Assembly: GCF_900167015.1 (NCBI RefSeq)
Contig: NZ_FUXX01000001.1
Coordinates: 62,001-126,000, forward strand
Reading direction: 5' to 3'
DNA: 64,000 nucleotides
Origin: Succinivibrio dextrinosolvens DSM 3072
GTDB taxonomy: Bacteria; Pseudomonadota; Gammaproteobacteria; Enterobacterales; Succinivibrionaceae
In this document: positions 16,401 to 24,489 of the stretch, one piece after another
Layout: each line of letters starts with the position of its first letter
How positions within the stretch are numbered: the stretch's first letter is position 1
Translations under genes and position numbers: made by a program
The notes under the pieces: model-generated
What the model was told of the DNA's origin: nothing
Seen by the model: the letters and a program-made list of their open reading frames with translations, nothing else
The model's database searches: none

Positions 16401-18008
16401 CCTTATATCGGCAAATTGCGTCACTCACTGCCAGGCATCGGTCTGATTTCACCTCCTCCTCATCATGATATCTACTCAATTGAGGATCTGGCTCAGCTGA
16501 TTTTCGATCTGAAACTTGCTAATACCAGGGCAGATATTTCAGTTAAGCTGGTATCAGAGGTTGGTATCGGTACAGTTGCTGCAGGTGTTGCTAAGTGTAA
16601 GGCTGATCATATTGTAATCTCAGGCCATGACGGCGGTACCGGTGCAGCTCCTGCTTCATCAGTTAAATATGCTGGCTCTGCATGGGAAATCGGTCTTGCT
16701 GACGTACAGCAGACTCTGGTTATGAATAAACTGCGCTCAAGAGTAAAACTTCAGGTTGACGGTCAGATTAAGACCGGACGTGATGTAATCATCGGTGCTC
16801 TTTTAGGTGCAGATGAGTTCGGTTTCGGTACAGCTCCATTAGTATGTATGGGCTGTACCATCATGAGAAAGTGCCAGAAGAACACCTGTCCTACTGGTAT
16901 TGCAACTCAGGATCCTGAGCTTAGAAAACAGTTTATCGGCAGACCTGAGCATCTTGAGAACTACTTCCACTTTGTAGCACGCGAGGTTCGCGAATTACTT
17001 GCTCAGCTTGGTTTCAGAAAACTTGATGATCTGATTGGTCACGCAGAACTTCTAGAGAAGAATGAAAAGGCTGAGTTTGAAAAGGCTCGTAATCTTTCAT
17101 TTGAGAGAATCTTCTATGTCGACCCTCATGCTCAGGACAAGTTCCATCATGTTGTTGCTCAGCAGCACGATATCGATTCAGCTTTGGATAAGAAGTTTGA
17201 GACAAAGGTTCAGACAGCTCTGTCAAAGGATGAGTCAGTTACCATTGAAAGCTCAATTGGAAACACTAACCGTTCATTCGGTACCTACACCTCAGGTTTA
17301 GTAAGTGCCTCTAAGAAGGAGCTTCCTGATGACTTTATCTCCTACAAGCTGAAGGGTATTGCAGGCCAGTCATTCGGTGCCTTCCTGAAGAAGGGCGTAT
17401 CCTTAAGCCTTTGCGGTACAGCAAATGACTACGTGGGTAAAGGTCTGTCTGGCGGTACCATCAGTGTTTACAAGAGCAGCTCTTTTGAAGGAGATCCTCA
17501 GGAGAATATTATCGCCGGTAACACCTGTCTTTACGGCGCAACTTCAGGTAAGGCCTTCTTCAGCGGTGTTTTAGGTGAAAGATTTGCGGTTCGTAACTCC
17601 GGTGTTGATGCAGTCTGTGAAGGTTGCGGTGACCACGGCTGTGAATACATGACCGGCGGTACCGTAATGGTTCTGGGCAGGACCGGACGTAACTTCGGTG
17701 CTGGTATGACCGGTGGTATTGCCTATGTTTACGATCCTGAAAATGTATTCAGATCAAAACTTGCAAATGGCGATTTTGATGTTGAAAACGTTGTAAGTGC
17801 CGATAAGGCCGATCCATTGATTCCTCTGCATAAGAACCTGCCTGATGAGGTGATTATTAAGGATTTACTGAAAAATCATCTGAATCACACATCAAGCAGG
17901 ATTGCCAAGAAGATTCTTGAGAATTTCTCATTAGAACTTGGCAATTTCGTGAAGGTCTTCCCTCACGAATATCTGAATGCCTTAAAGTCATTAAAGGAGG
18001 TAAAGTAA
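13422..18008 (+). CDS. gltB: Glutamate synthase (NADPH) large subunit
   Basis: 1528 residues. A 16-residue propeptide precedes Cys17 in HDACGVGF, the amidotransferase nucleophile after cleavage. Order: class II glutaminase (to about 420), central domain, FMN-binding synthase barrel (about 830-1210) with the 3Fe-4S ligands in CMGCTIMRKCQKNTC, and the C-terminal glycine-rich beta-helix. It transfers glutamine amide nitrogen to 2-oxoglutarate. Sequence details such as HRGAVGAD and GDGAGILIQLP resemble the alphaproteobacterial/Bacillus-like form more than E. coli GltB. AAGGTG precedes the ATG; gltD follows without a gap. No NtrC-like site seen in the 60-base glnA-gltB gap. Confidence 0.97.
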   Translation: MEANPGLYRSEYEHDACGVGFIANIKGQKSHSIVSQGLEILKNLTHRGAVGADPLQGDGAGILIQLPDKLYRDDMASRGIILPPCGEYGVGMVFLPQEEASRHACEEEIERAILAEGQIILGWRDVPVNKEIPMSPVVRQKEPVIRQIFVGHSPDILVTDALERKLYIIRKSSSIAIANLNLKHCKEFYISSFSARTIVYKGQLLANQVGVYYKDLSDSRCVSAVAMIHQRFSTNTFPQWALAHPFRMIAHNGEINTLRGNFNWIRAREKNISSPVFGRDLEKLWPLIFQGQSDSASFDNVFELLTMSGYSLAQAAMMMIPSAWEKDRLMDRNLKAFYEYYAAMMEPWDGPAAVVFTDGRQIGATLDRNGLRPARYIVTKDDMVILASEEGTLNIDESRIANHLRLEPGRMLLIDMEQGRIIGDSEVKNLIATARPYQEWTDKVRIRLDDIKEKPLTESLKLNTKDLMRVFGYTREDVERLLKTKALSGQEPVVSMGNDAPLAILSSKPSCFYDYFRQLFAQVTNPAIDPIREEMVTSLVSFIGPRPDLLNIMDNNPPVRLEVDQPILSSQDIEKIRNIGKFTGNKFRSVELDITYPVSWGKNGIEARLASIRAAAVDAVKTGNNILILSDRNVSRQRLAIPALLATSAVHQCLVEKGLRTSTGLVVETGSARTVHHFALLGGYGAEAVHPYVALNVVASLGKDAKQSEQFVDNYIHAIDKGLYKTMSKMGISTYMSYIGAQIFEAVGLSSEFVDKYFKNTPSPIEGVNLFDIADEAVKIHRKAFEKDAIHDDSLDQGGELNWRYDGQEHMWTPDAVVHLQRSVRSGDYEEYRKYAQIINDQSKRLMTLRGLFSFKKTKPIDISEVESEESIIHHFACSAMSIGAISTEAHTTMAIAMNRLGAMSNSGEGGEDPRRDTVIDSDTSTKAILGDDIVVDIPLHKGDSLRSKTRQVASGRFGVTTDYLSGAELIQIKLAQGAKPGEGGQLPGHKVSPYIGKLRHSLPGIGLISPPPHHDIYSIEDLAQLIFDLKLANTRADISVKLVSEVGIGTVAAGVAKCKADHIVISGHDGGTGAAPASSVKYAGSAWEIGLADVQQTLVMNKLRSRVKLQVDGQIKTGRDVIIGALLGADEFGFGTAPLVCMGCTIMRKCQKNTCPTGIATQDPELRKQFIGRPEHLENYFHFVAREVRELLAQLGFRKLDDLIGHAELLEKNEKAEFEKARNLSFERIFYVDPHAQDKFHHVVAQQHDIDSALDKKFETKVQTALSKDESVTIESSIGNTNRSFGTYTSGLVSASKKELPDDFISYKLKGIAGQSFGAFLKKGVSLSLCGTANDYVGKGLSGGTISVYKSSSFEGDPQENIIAGNTCLYGATSGKAFFSGVLGERFAVRNSGVDAVCEGCGDHGCEYMTGGTVMVLGRTGRNFGAGMTGGIAYVYDPENVFRSKLANGDFDVENVVSADKADPLIPLHKNLPDEVIIKDLLKNHLNHTSSRIAKKILENFSLELGNFVKVFPHEYLNALKSLKEVK

Positions 18009-19457
18009 ATGGGTTTTGTAAGAGGCTTTATCGAGTTTGCCCGTGTTGATATGCCACACGTTCCTGTAGAGGAGCGTGTTAAGAGCTTCTGTGAAATCTA
18101 CGGAACTCTACCTGATGACAAGGCCAAAATTCAGGCAGGACGCTGCATGGACTGCGGTATCCCATTCTGTATGCACGAGTGTCCTCTGCATAACGATATG
18201 CCTGACTTTAACGATTTTGTCTGTGAGGGCGAATACAGGAAGGCTTATACCGTTCTGTCATCAACCAACAATTTCCCTGAGATAACCGGAAGAATCTGTC
18301 CTGCTCTGTGTGAAGAGGGCTGTACTCTGGGTATTCACAGAGATCCTGTAGGTATTAAGTCTGTAGAACGCAAGATTGCAGAGTATGCCTTTGAGCATGG
18401 CTATGTAAGAGCTCAGAATATCAGTGATCGCAGCGGAAAAAAGGTTGCCGTTGTGGGATCTGGTCCTGCTGCATTAGCTGCAGCTCAGCAGTTAAACCGC
18501 TACGGTCATGATGTGACCGTCTTTGAGAAGATGAACAAGATTGGCGGTCTTCTGCGTTACGGTATTCCTGATTTCAAGCTCCCAAAGGATGTTCTTGACA
18601 GACGTATTGCTCTTTTAGAACAGGAAGGCATTGTCTTTAGAACAAGCTCAATGGTTGGTTCAATTAAAGAGCTTGAGAATGGTGTCCACAATGATTCAGT
18701 AACAGAAATCAGAGGCGAACAGCTATTATCTGAATATGATGCAGTTGTTCTTGCTCCTGGTTCAGAGACTCCTCGTGATCTTAAGCTCCCTGGTCGTGAA
18801 TTAAAGGGAATTCACTTCGCTCTTGATTTTCTGATTGCTCAGAACCGTGAGAACAACGGTGACTGTGTAAATCCTATCGATGTTAACGGTAAGAATGTTG
18901 TTGTTATCGGTGGTGGTGAAACCGCATCTGACTGTATCGGTGTGTCAATCAGAAAGGGAGCCAAGACAGTAACTCAGCTTGATTATCATGAGGAACTGCC
19001 TGAGAGTGTTGATATCAGTATGGCATGGCCAGACTGGAGACGCATCAAGAGAACCTCAAGCTCTCATGAGGAAGGCTGTACCCGTCTTTTCTCAACCAAT
19101 ACCCTAGAGTTTAACGGTAAGGGCAAGGTTAAGTCAGTAAAGGTTAACAAGGTTAAATGGACCGCTCCTCGCAAGTTCGAGGGTATTGATGGTACAGAAT
19201 CATCAATCGATGCTGATGTGGTCCTGATTGCCATGGGCTATGCTCATCCATCAGCTTCCTTAGTTAAAGAGTTTAGCCTTGAGACAGATCAGAGAGGCAA
19301 CATTCTTGCAAAGACAGAAGGTGAGGATGCCTATAGAACCAGCAATCCAAAGGTATTTGCTGCAGGTGACGGCAGAAAAGGTCAGTCTCTGGTGGTTTAT
19401 GCCATTGCAGAAGGCAGAAGATGTGCTGAGTCAGTAAACCGTTTTCTTAAGAAATAA
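18009..19457 (+). CDS. gltD: Glutamate synthase (NADPH) small subunit
   Basis: 482 residues, starting on the base after the gltB stop with AAAGGAGGT just upstream inside gltB. N-terminal 4Fe-4S region has CMDCGIPFCMHECPLHN and a second cluster CPALCEEGC; then an FAD Rossmann motif VAVVGSGPAALAAAQQL (about 146-162) and an NADPH site VVVIGGGETASDCIG (about 297-311). It passes electrons from NADPH to the GltB FMN. Together with glnA it completes the GS-GOGAT ammonia assimilation cycle. Confidence 0.97.
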   Translation: MGFVRGFIEFARVDMPHVPVEERVKSFCEIYGTLPDDKAKIQAGRCMDCGIPFCMHECPLHNDMPDFNDFVCEGEYRKAYTVLSSTNNFPEITGRICPALCEEGCTLGIHRDPVGIKSVERKIAEYAFEHGYVRAQNISDRSGKKVAVVGSGPAALAAAQQLNRYGHDVTVFEKMNKIGGLLRYGIPDFKLPKDVLDRRIALLEQEGIVFRTSSMVGSIKELENGVHNDSVTEIRGEQLLSEYDAVVLAPGSETPRDLKLPGRELKGIHFALDFLIAQNRENNGDCVNPIDVNGKNVVVIGGGETASDCIGVSIRKGAKTVTQLDYHEELPESVDISMAWPDWRRIKRTSSSHEEGCTRLFSTNTLEFNGKGKVKSVKVNKVKWTAPRKFEGIDGTESSIDADVVLIAMGYAHPSASLVKEFSLETDQRGNILAKTEGEDAYRTSNPKVFAAGDGRKGQSLVVYAIAEGRRCAESVNRFLKK

Positions 19458-19471
19458 CCTCTCAGTAATAT

Positions 19472-19550
19472 GATCTGCCCATGGCAGATCAAACAAAAGC
19501 TCGAAATCTAAATCAGTCTGACTGAATATAAGGTTTCGAGCTTTTTTTTT
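19472..19550 (+). terminator. Double hairpin terminator after gltBD
   Basis: A first hairpin pairs GATCTGCC with GGCAGATC (19472-19490). The second pairs AAAGCTCGAAA (19496-19506) with TTTCGAGCTTT (19534-19544), has an inner CAGTC/GACTG stem, and ends in a T-run to 19550. Confidence 0.88.
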
Positions 19551-19613
19551 CAACATTGAGGAATCTATAAAGTTGAATTGATACGTTTTATCAAAGATTC
19601 AGCGCACGCATCC

Positions 19614-20855
19614 CTATGCCAGACGATAAACATCATCCGGTGTATAGCAGTTTCCCTGTGAGAAGATTTCCCAGTCGGTAATATCCTCAAAAGGATAGGT
19701 TCCGATGTCGCCTTCCTTTATGCCCTTGACGAAATAGGCATCCTGAGTCAGTTCGGCTACGATTGAATCCTTTTTGATTTCCTTAAGCTCAAACCAGATA
19801 TGCTCTTTCTCTGAGTCTTCATCAACGAATTCCTCGTCCTTCTGCAGGGCGATTTTTACGATGATTACGTTATCCTTGTTTTCTGCTGCCTTAATTAGAT
19901 ATGGCAGTCTTTCGATGGCAAGATCACTCATACGCCTGGTTTCTTCGTTTGAAATCATGAAGATAGGATTCTGCTCAAGGTATGAATCGAACTCCTGGAC
20001 TGGAGTGTATTCTTTTGCTTTTGCATCATCAGGTCCCATATACATCATCAGTACATAGGTATCTTCGCTGTGATAGTTATCCTCATCCTCTGCTCTGTCT
20101 TCCTCAGTTCCCACGGTTGCCTGAGGGTAGAAACTTAAAGCCTCTTTCCAGTCGACAGCTGTACATACCAGGTATCTGTCATCTGCCTGTCCGATGAATA
20201 CAGGCTCACCCGGTTCGATAATCTCATTATCATCAAGCATTCGATAGGCAAAGGTTTCGATAATTCGATAATGCTCTTCATACATGTTCTTGCTTGAACA
20301 GAGAATTTCAAGATCATAAAGACCGCAGCGTCTTAAACCGTGGGTATGCAGCCAGATCTCATCATCTCCGTTGGAGACTGCCTGAACAGTAAACAGATAT
20401 CGTGGGGCAGGAAGTGTTTTTGATTCTGCTGCAAATGATACCCATTTTCCTGACAGAAGTTTCTCTGCTGGACAGTCCATAACAGCAAGAATCTCATTAG
20501 GAAACATAGCGTTAATGATACGCAGCTGGTCGTGAAAACATTTTTTGCTGTTTCCTTTGAAGTCCATGTTTACTCCAAGTCCCATTCTGGCTTCATCAAT
20601 CTGTCTGATTTCTTCCTCTGAGAACACATGAGCCGGTCTTACCATATCAGGAATATCAATTTCGGTAGGATCCAGGTCTACCTCGTATTCATTATCATCA
20701 AGTTTAAGCTTAAGAATTAGTCCTCTTTCCTCATCGGTATTGATATCCATAATCTGGATATCTTCATTCTGCATCAGATTCTCAAGTGGCTTTTTAGGAT
20801 CGTGCATATCCTCTTCATTCTTGGGAATGACGATCATGTAGGATGATTCTTTCAC
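19614..20855 (-). CDS. DUF4026/DUF2314-like cytoplasmic protein
   Basis: 413 residues from GTG 20855, preferred because AAGGA sits 8 bases upstream; Met7 would lack a spaced site. Acidic, no signal peptide or membrane helix. The last ~90 residues (IWFELKEIKKDSIVAEL, then GDIGTYPFEDITDWEIF) fit the DUF2314/YegJ-like fold, and the whole resembles DUF4026 proteins. Function is unknown; such proteins often occur near immunity or toxin loci, but nothing here supports that. Flanked by the gltBD terminator and the msrAB terminator, so probably monocistronic. Confidence 0.7.
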   Translation of the reverse strand: MKESSYMIVIPKNEEDMHDPKKPLENLMQNEDIQIMDINTDEERGLILKLKLDDNEYEVDLDPTEIDIPDMVRPAHVFSEEEIRQIDEARMGLGVNMDFKGNSKKCFHDQLRIINAMFPNEILAVMDCPAEKLLSGKWVSFAAESKTLPAPRYLFTVQAVSNGDDEIWLHTHGLRRCGLYDLEILCSSKNMYEEHYRIIETFAYRMLDDNEIIEPGEPVFIGQADDRYLVCTAVDWKEALSFYPQATVGTEEDRAEDEDNYHSEDTYVLMMYMGPDDAKAKEYTPVQEFDSYLEQNPIFMISNEETRRMSDLAIERLPYLIKAAENKDNVIIVKIALQKDEEFVDEDSEKEHIWFELKEIKKDSIVAELTQDAYFVKGIKEGDIGTYPFEDITDWEIFSQGNCYTPDDVYRLA

Positions 20856-21013
20856 TTTGTTTTTCCTTATGAACTTTTGGAGTGTTCAGATTCTTGTTAT
20901 AAAGATATGAGTTGATAAAAGAATAATTCAATACCTGTTTTCTTAGATTAGGCATATAGGACTGCTGTTTGTCCATTGAAAGTGAAGGATTTTTCTGAAA
21001 AAGATAGAAAAAA

Positions 21014-21040
21014 AAATCTGCCATATGTTATGGCAGATTT
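21014..21040 (-). terminator. Terminator of msrAB
   Basis: AAATCTGCCATA (21014-21025) and TATGGCAGATTT (21029-21040) form a perfect 12-bp stem; the preceding A-run gives a U-tract on the minus strand. Confidence 0.88.
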
Positions 21041-21068
21041 AAACATAGAGAGTAGAAGTATGAATTTG

Positions 21069-22034
21069 TTATTCGACTAAGGCTTTGAACTCAGAGTAGC
21101 CTTCCTCATCCATTCTCTCATATGGAATAAACTTTAAGGCAGCGCTGTTAATGCAGAATCTGATGCCGCCCTTATCCTTAGGACCATCAGTGAAAAAATG
21201 ACCAAGGTGTGCATTACTGGTTTTGCTTCTGACTTCAATTCTCTGTCTGTTTTCGCTTTCGTCATTATGCAATGAAACCACAGACTGATTGATTGGGGCA
21301 CTGAATGCTGGCCAGCCGCAGCCTGATTCATATTTATCTGTAGATTTGAAAAGAGGAGCACCTGTGATTACATCAACGTAGATTCCTCTTTCAAAATGCT
21401 TGTCATACTTACCGGTAAATGCTTTTTCTGTAGCGCTGTTCTGGGTAACCTGATATGCCTCATCTGAAAGTTTTTCCTTAATAGCCTCTCGTTTATCAAC
21501 AGCATACTTTGACTTATCCAGAAAACGGCTGTTGTTTGGCTTTAAGTCAGCTAATGAGAGAAAATCAACGTGGCAGTATCCTTCAGGATTCTTCTTGAGG
21601 TAATCCTGATGATAATCCTCAGCTTCAAAGAAGTTTTTCAGAGGAAGAATCTCAAGAGCGAATTTCTCTTCGTACTTGCGCTGTTCATAGTCAACTACGG
21701 CTCTGATGGTTTTTAGATCACTCTCGTCTGTGTAAAAGATTCCTGTTCTGTACTGGCTACCAAAATCCTCTCCCTGATGGTTAACTGCAACAGGATCGAT
21801 TATCTTGAAGAACTGAGTTAAAAGGATCTCAAGAGATACCTTGTCTGTATCGTATACAACTTCAACTGTCTCAGCAGCACCTGTGTTACCTGTCTTTACT
21901 TCCTTATAGCTTGGATTTTCTACATCTGAGTTCGCATAACCGCTCTTTGAGGAGGTAACACCGTCAATTCTTGAATAGTATTCTGAAACACCCCAGAAAC
22001 ATCCTCCTGCCAGATAAATTGTCTTTGTACTCAT
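21069..22034 (-). CDS. msrAB: Bifunctional methionine sulfoxide reductase MsrA-MsrB
   Basis: 321 residues, no signal peptide, so cytosolic. MsrA domain about 1-155 with catalytic Cys12 in GGCFWGV and the downstream EDYHQDYL; MsrB domain about 185-315 with YESGCGWPAF and catalytic Cys294 in RFCINSAAL. The zinc CxxC pairs found in many MsrB proteins are absent. The fusion reduces both S- and R-sulfoxides of methionine using thioredoxin. It lies 63 bases downstream of metQ on the same strand, linking methionine uptake and repair; AAGGTAAG precedes the start. Confidence 0.95.
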   Translation of the reverse strand: MSTKTIYLAGGCFWGVSEYYSRIDGVTSSKSGYANSDVENPSYKEVKTGNTGAAETVEVVYDTDKVSLEILLTQFFKIIDPVAVNHQGEDFGSQYRTGIFYTDESDLKTIRAVVDYEQRKYEEKFALEILPLKNFFEAEDYHQDYLKKNPEGYCHVDFLSLADLKPNNSRFLDKSKYAVDKREAIKEKLSDEAYQVTQNSATEKAFTGKYDKHFERGIYVDVITGAPLFKSTDKYESGCGWPAFSAPINQSVVSLHNDESENRQRIEVRSKTSNAHLGHFFTDGPKDKGGIRFCINSAALKFIPYERMDEEGYSEFKALVE

Positions 22035-22097
22035 TTTTTTCTTACCTTCTATTTGATTATATTGGGACAGAGGCGAACCTCTGTCCGTGGCTGTTAT

Positions 22098-22892
22098 TTA
22101 GAATGCAGGAACAACTGCACCGTCATACTGTTTTTCAATAAACTTCTTCACATCAGCAGAAGTCAACTCATTGATTACCTTCTTTAAATCTTCATTCTGA
22201 GCTGATTCCTTGTTAGCAATCAGAAGATTTACGTATGGAGAATCCTTCTTCTCGATGACCAGTGCATCTCTTGATGGATTCAGATTTGCACCAAGTGCAT
22301 AGTTGGTATTGATAACAGCAGCATCAACATCCTCTAAAGCACGTGGCAGCTGAGGTGATTCGATTTCCTTAAACTGCAGGTTCTTAGGATTTTTCACGAT
22401 AGAGAAGGTTGTTGCATCAATTGCCTTAGGATCTTCAAGAGTAATGAGTCCTGCACTCTGAAGAAGAAGCAGTGCTCTGCCGGTATTGGTTGGCTCGTTT
22501 GGAATTGCAACAACAGAACCATCCTTAAGTTCGTTCAATGATTTGATCTTTGATGAATAAAGACCCAGCGGTTCAATATGAATGCCGGCAACTTCTACAA
22601 GATTCTTTAGATTATGGTCTTTTGAAAACTGCTCATAATATGGTCTTGATGCGAAATAGTTGGCATCAAGCTGATTGTCTTCGGTGGTTAGGAATGGCTG
22701 GATGTAGTCGTTAAAGATTACAACTTCAAGATCAACGCCCTGTTCCTTGAGCTTTGGCTTGATATATTCTAAAACTTCCGCATGTGGAATTGGTGATGCT
22801 CCGATCTTCAATGTCTTTGCATCAGCAGAAAGTGATAAGAATGATGTTGCAGCAAATACCAGTGAAGCTGCTAATACATTAATTTTGCGCAT
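22098..22892 (-). CDS. metQ: Methionine ABC transporter substrate-binding protein (NlpA/MetQ family)
   Basis: 264 residues. Signal peptide about 1-25 (SLSADA), then KIGASPIPHAEVL, DYIQPFLTTEDNQLDANYFAS, IPNEPTNTGRALLLLQ and AAVINTNYAL, all characteristic of MetQ. Unlike E. coli MetQ there is no lipobox cysteine, so the mature protein should be soluble in the periplasm. No metN or metI is adjacent; the permease must be elsewhere, or this is an orphan binding protein. It is preceded by a Cys/Met-rich leader peptide and followed by msrAB. Confidence 0.92.
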   Translation of the reverse strand: MRKINVLAASLVFAATSFLSLSADAKTLKIGASPIPHAEVLEYIKPKLKEQGVDLEVVIFNDYIQPFLTTEDNQLDANYFASRPYYEQFSKDHNLKNLVEVAGIHIEPLGLYSSKIKSLNELKDGSVVAIPNEPTNTGRALLLLQSAGLITLEDPKAIDATTFSIVKNPKNLQFKEIESPQLPRALEDVDAAVINTNYALGANLNPSRDALVIEKKDSPYVNLLIANKESAQNEDLKKVINELTSADVKKFIEKQYDGAVVPAF

Positions 22893-22963
22893 AAAAATCT
22901 TCCTATGATAAAAAAATCTTAGTTAAATTAGTTGGTTAAATTTTTTAGTTTTGAAAAAGGTGA

Positions 22964-23107
22964 TTACATGCTCATAGGTGAGCAGCACATGTGACAGGAG
23001 CAACACATAGATAAGGTAGAGAATTGATTTGAATGATATTCAGATTTATTGTTTTCTGAAATTAAAACTGAATAGTCAGTTTTATAATACCGTTTAATGT
23101 TTTTCAT
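22964..23107 (-). CDS. Cys/Met-rich leader peptide upstream of metQ
   Basis: A 47-codon ORF too short for standard gene calling. ATG is at 23107-23105 with AGGAG (23118-23114) six bases upstream, one of the best ribosome sites nearby. The first 33 residues are polar; the last 14 read MCCSCHMCCSPMSM, giving five Cys and four Met codons before the TAA at 22966-22964. The stop is 71 bases before metQ. A TGCTCA/TGAGCA hairpin (22969-22984) overlaps the final codons. The arrangement is that of an attenuation leader: ribosomes stalling for Cys-tRNA or Met-tRNA would change RNA folding or coupling to metQ. The alternative is a small metal- or thiol-binding peptide. Confidence 0.75.
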   Translation of the reverse strand: MKNIKRYYKTDYSVLISENNKSEYHSNQFSTLSMCCSCHMCCSPMSM

Positions 23108-23239
23108 AACAATCTCCTGTCGTTTATTGTTTATGAGGAAATATTATCATTAAGTATTTTTCCTTGCTAATTCTATTTTTTTATATGTAAATATAGGAAA
23201 AAGCTATAACGTGGCAGGCATAAATCTGGTTAGTAAAAT

Positions 23240-23265
23240 AAAAATGGCGATCATCTGATCGCCAT
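23240..23265 (-). terminator. Terminator of hemX-hemY
   Basis: ATGGCGATCA (23244-23253) and TGATCGCCAT (23256-23265) form a 10-bp stem; upstream A-rich sequence is the minus-strand U-tract. Confidence 0.85.
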
Positions 23266-23286
23266 AATAGTCTTGTAATATATTCT

Positions 23287-24489
23287 TTATTTGATGATGG
23301 TAAGCGCTTTGTCTTCAAAATACATGGCATTTGCCTTTCTGAAGTACTCTGCAGCTTCATCAACTTTCTTGAGGTTGGTCAGAATGGTTCCGATTCTGAT
23401 GTAGACATCTGGACTTGGCTCAATAGCAAGTGCTTTCTTGTAATCATCAAGAGCATCAGGATCAAGTCCTGCCCTGAACTCAAGATTACCCATTGCCTTT
23501 AATAAAGGCAGATCAACCTGAGAGGAAAGTACATTCTTGGATGCATATTTCTTCAGAAGAATGAGAACCTCAGGTACAGCCACATTCCAGTTGGATATGG
23601 ATTCTATAAATACCGGATCCTTTTCTTCCTTTAGAAGATCCAGTGTAAGATTCTGAACCTTCTGCATATTACCGAACTTCAGGAACTTATAGATAATTGC
23701 TCCCATAATCTTGGAGTTTCTCTTGTCTTCACGGCTCAGAACACTGTAGATCTGCTCAAGGGCGCCTTCAGAATCAGCTTCTTTAACATCCTTTTCAAGT
23801 TTAGCAATGTAATATCCACGAGCCTGTTCCTTGGTAAGGGCTCCGTACTTTAACATCTCTTTTGTGTTTTCGCAGATCTTCTTATAGTCCTTGTTTGCAA
23901 GATAGCAGTCCAGGAAAAGTTTATAAACGTACTTGTTCTTTACTGCACCCTTGAGTCCATCAAGGTATTCTAATGCTACCTTGGCATTGCCGATATCAAG
24001 GTTCAGCTTTGCTCTTAGAATATCTGCTGCAAGCTTTGCCTGTCTGCCACGGCTCTGAGCTTCATCCAGTGCTTTACGGGTGAAATCGTAAAGTTCCAGA
24101 GAGAATGCTGCCTGAGCTGCAACCAGAAGGGATTTCTCACTCATTTTCTTAAGTGTACTTGCGTGCTTTAAAAGACCAAGACTCTGCTCGAACTGTCCCT
24201 GAGAGAAGTCTATAAAAGCCTCATCCTGAACGGAGAGCTTCTTGTTGAATGCTCTGGTCTTAAAACTCTGTCTGATTCGTGATGGAATATTGGTAATCTT
24301 TTTGAGTAAAAGATAAACCACGAACAGTATCAGAATAGAAAGGATGTAAAGAATAACTGCTGTATTTACAGATGTCTCAATGATCCTTTCTCCAAAGACT
24401 ATATGTACAAACCCCTGTGTATCTGCAAGTAGTGGTCCTACAAAGATCGCAACACATGTGAACAGGAGTAGAATTAGAAGCTTAATCAT
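23287..24489 (-). CDS. hemY: HemY protein (inner-membrane TPR protein)
   Basis: 400 residues. Two N-terminal membrane segments (about 1-22 and 40-62) flank a short periplasmic loop, followed by a cytosolic alpha-helical TPR-like region with repeats near 130-290 and a clear TPR at about 350-395 (ALDDYKKALAIEPSPDVYIRIG). Length and layout match E. coli HemY (398). Its role in tetrapyrrole metabolism is not established. It overlaps hemX by an ATGA junction, so the two are translationally coupled. hemC and hemD, usually upstream, are absent here. Confidence 0.9.
   Translation of the reverse strand: MIKLLILLLFTCVAIFVGPLLADTQGFVHIVFGERIIETSVNTAVILYILSILILFVVYLLLKKITNIPSRIRQSFKTRAFNKKLSVQDEAFIDFSQGQFEQSLGLLKHASTLKKMSEKSLLVAAQAAFSLELYDFTRKALDEAQSRGRQAKLAADILRAKLNLDIGNAKVALEYLDGLKGAVKNKYVYKLFLDCYLANKDYKKICENTKEMLKYGALTKEQARGYYIAKLEKDVKEADSEGALEQIYSVLSREDKRNSKIMGAIIYKFLKFGNMQKVQNLTLDLLKEEKDPVFIESISNWNVAVPEVLILLKKYASKNVLSSQVDLPLLKAMGNLEFRAGLDPDALDDYKKALAIEPSPDVYIRIGTILTNLKKVDEAAEYFRKANAMYFEDKALTIIK

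Larger units (their letters stand above)
22893..23286. other. metQ-hemY intergenic region (leader peptide and hemY terminator)
   Basis: 394 bases. It holds the 47-residue leader peptide gene, a 71-base AT-rich stretch between leader stop and metQ start with repeated AAGATTTTT, and the terminator of the upstream hem operon. On the minus strand a GATAAT box (23148-23143) lies 25 bases before the leader ribosome site, with no clear -35. Confidence 0.6.

Noticed and set aside
20815-21024. 69-residue minus-strand ORF overlapping the DUF4026-like gene start
   Set aside because: It begins inside the msrAB terminator stem and overlaps a better-supported start with its own ribosome site.
22893-22963. 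Classic rho-independent attenuator between the leader peptide and metQ
   Set aside because: No GC-rich stem followed by a T-run was found; control could instead act through coupling or Rho, so only the leader is claimed.
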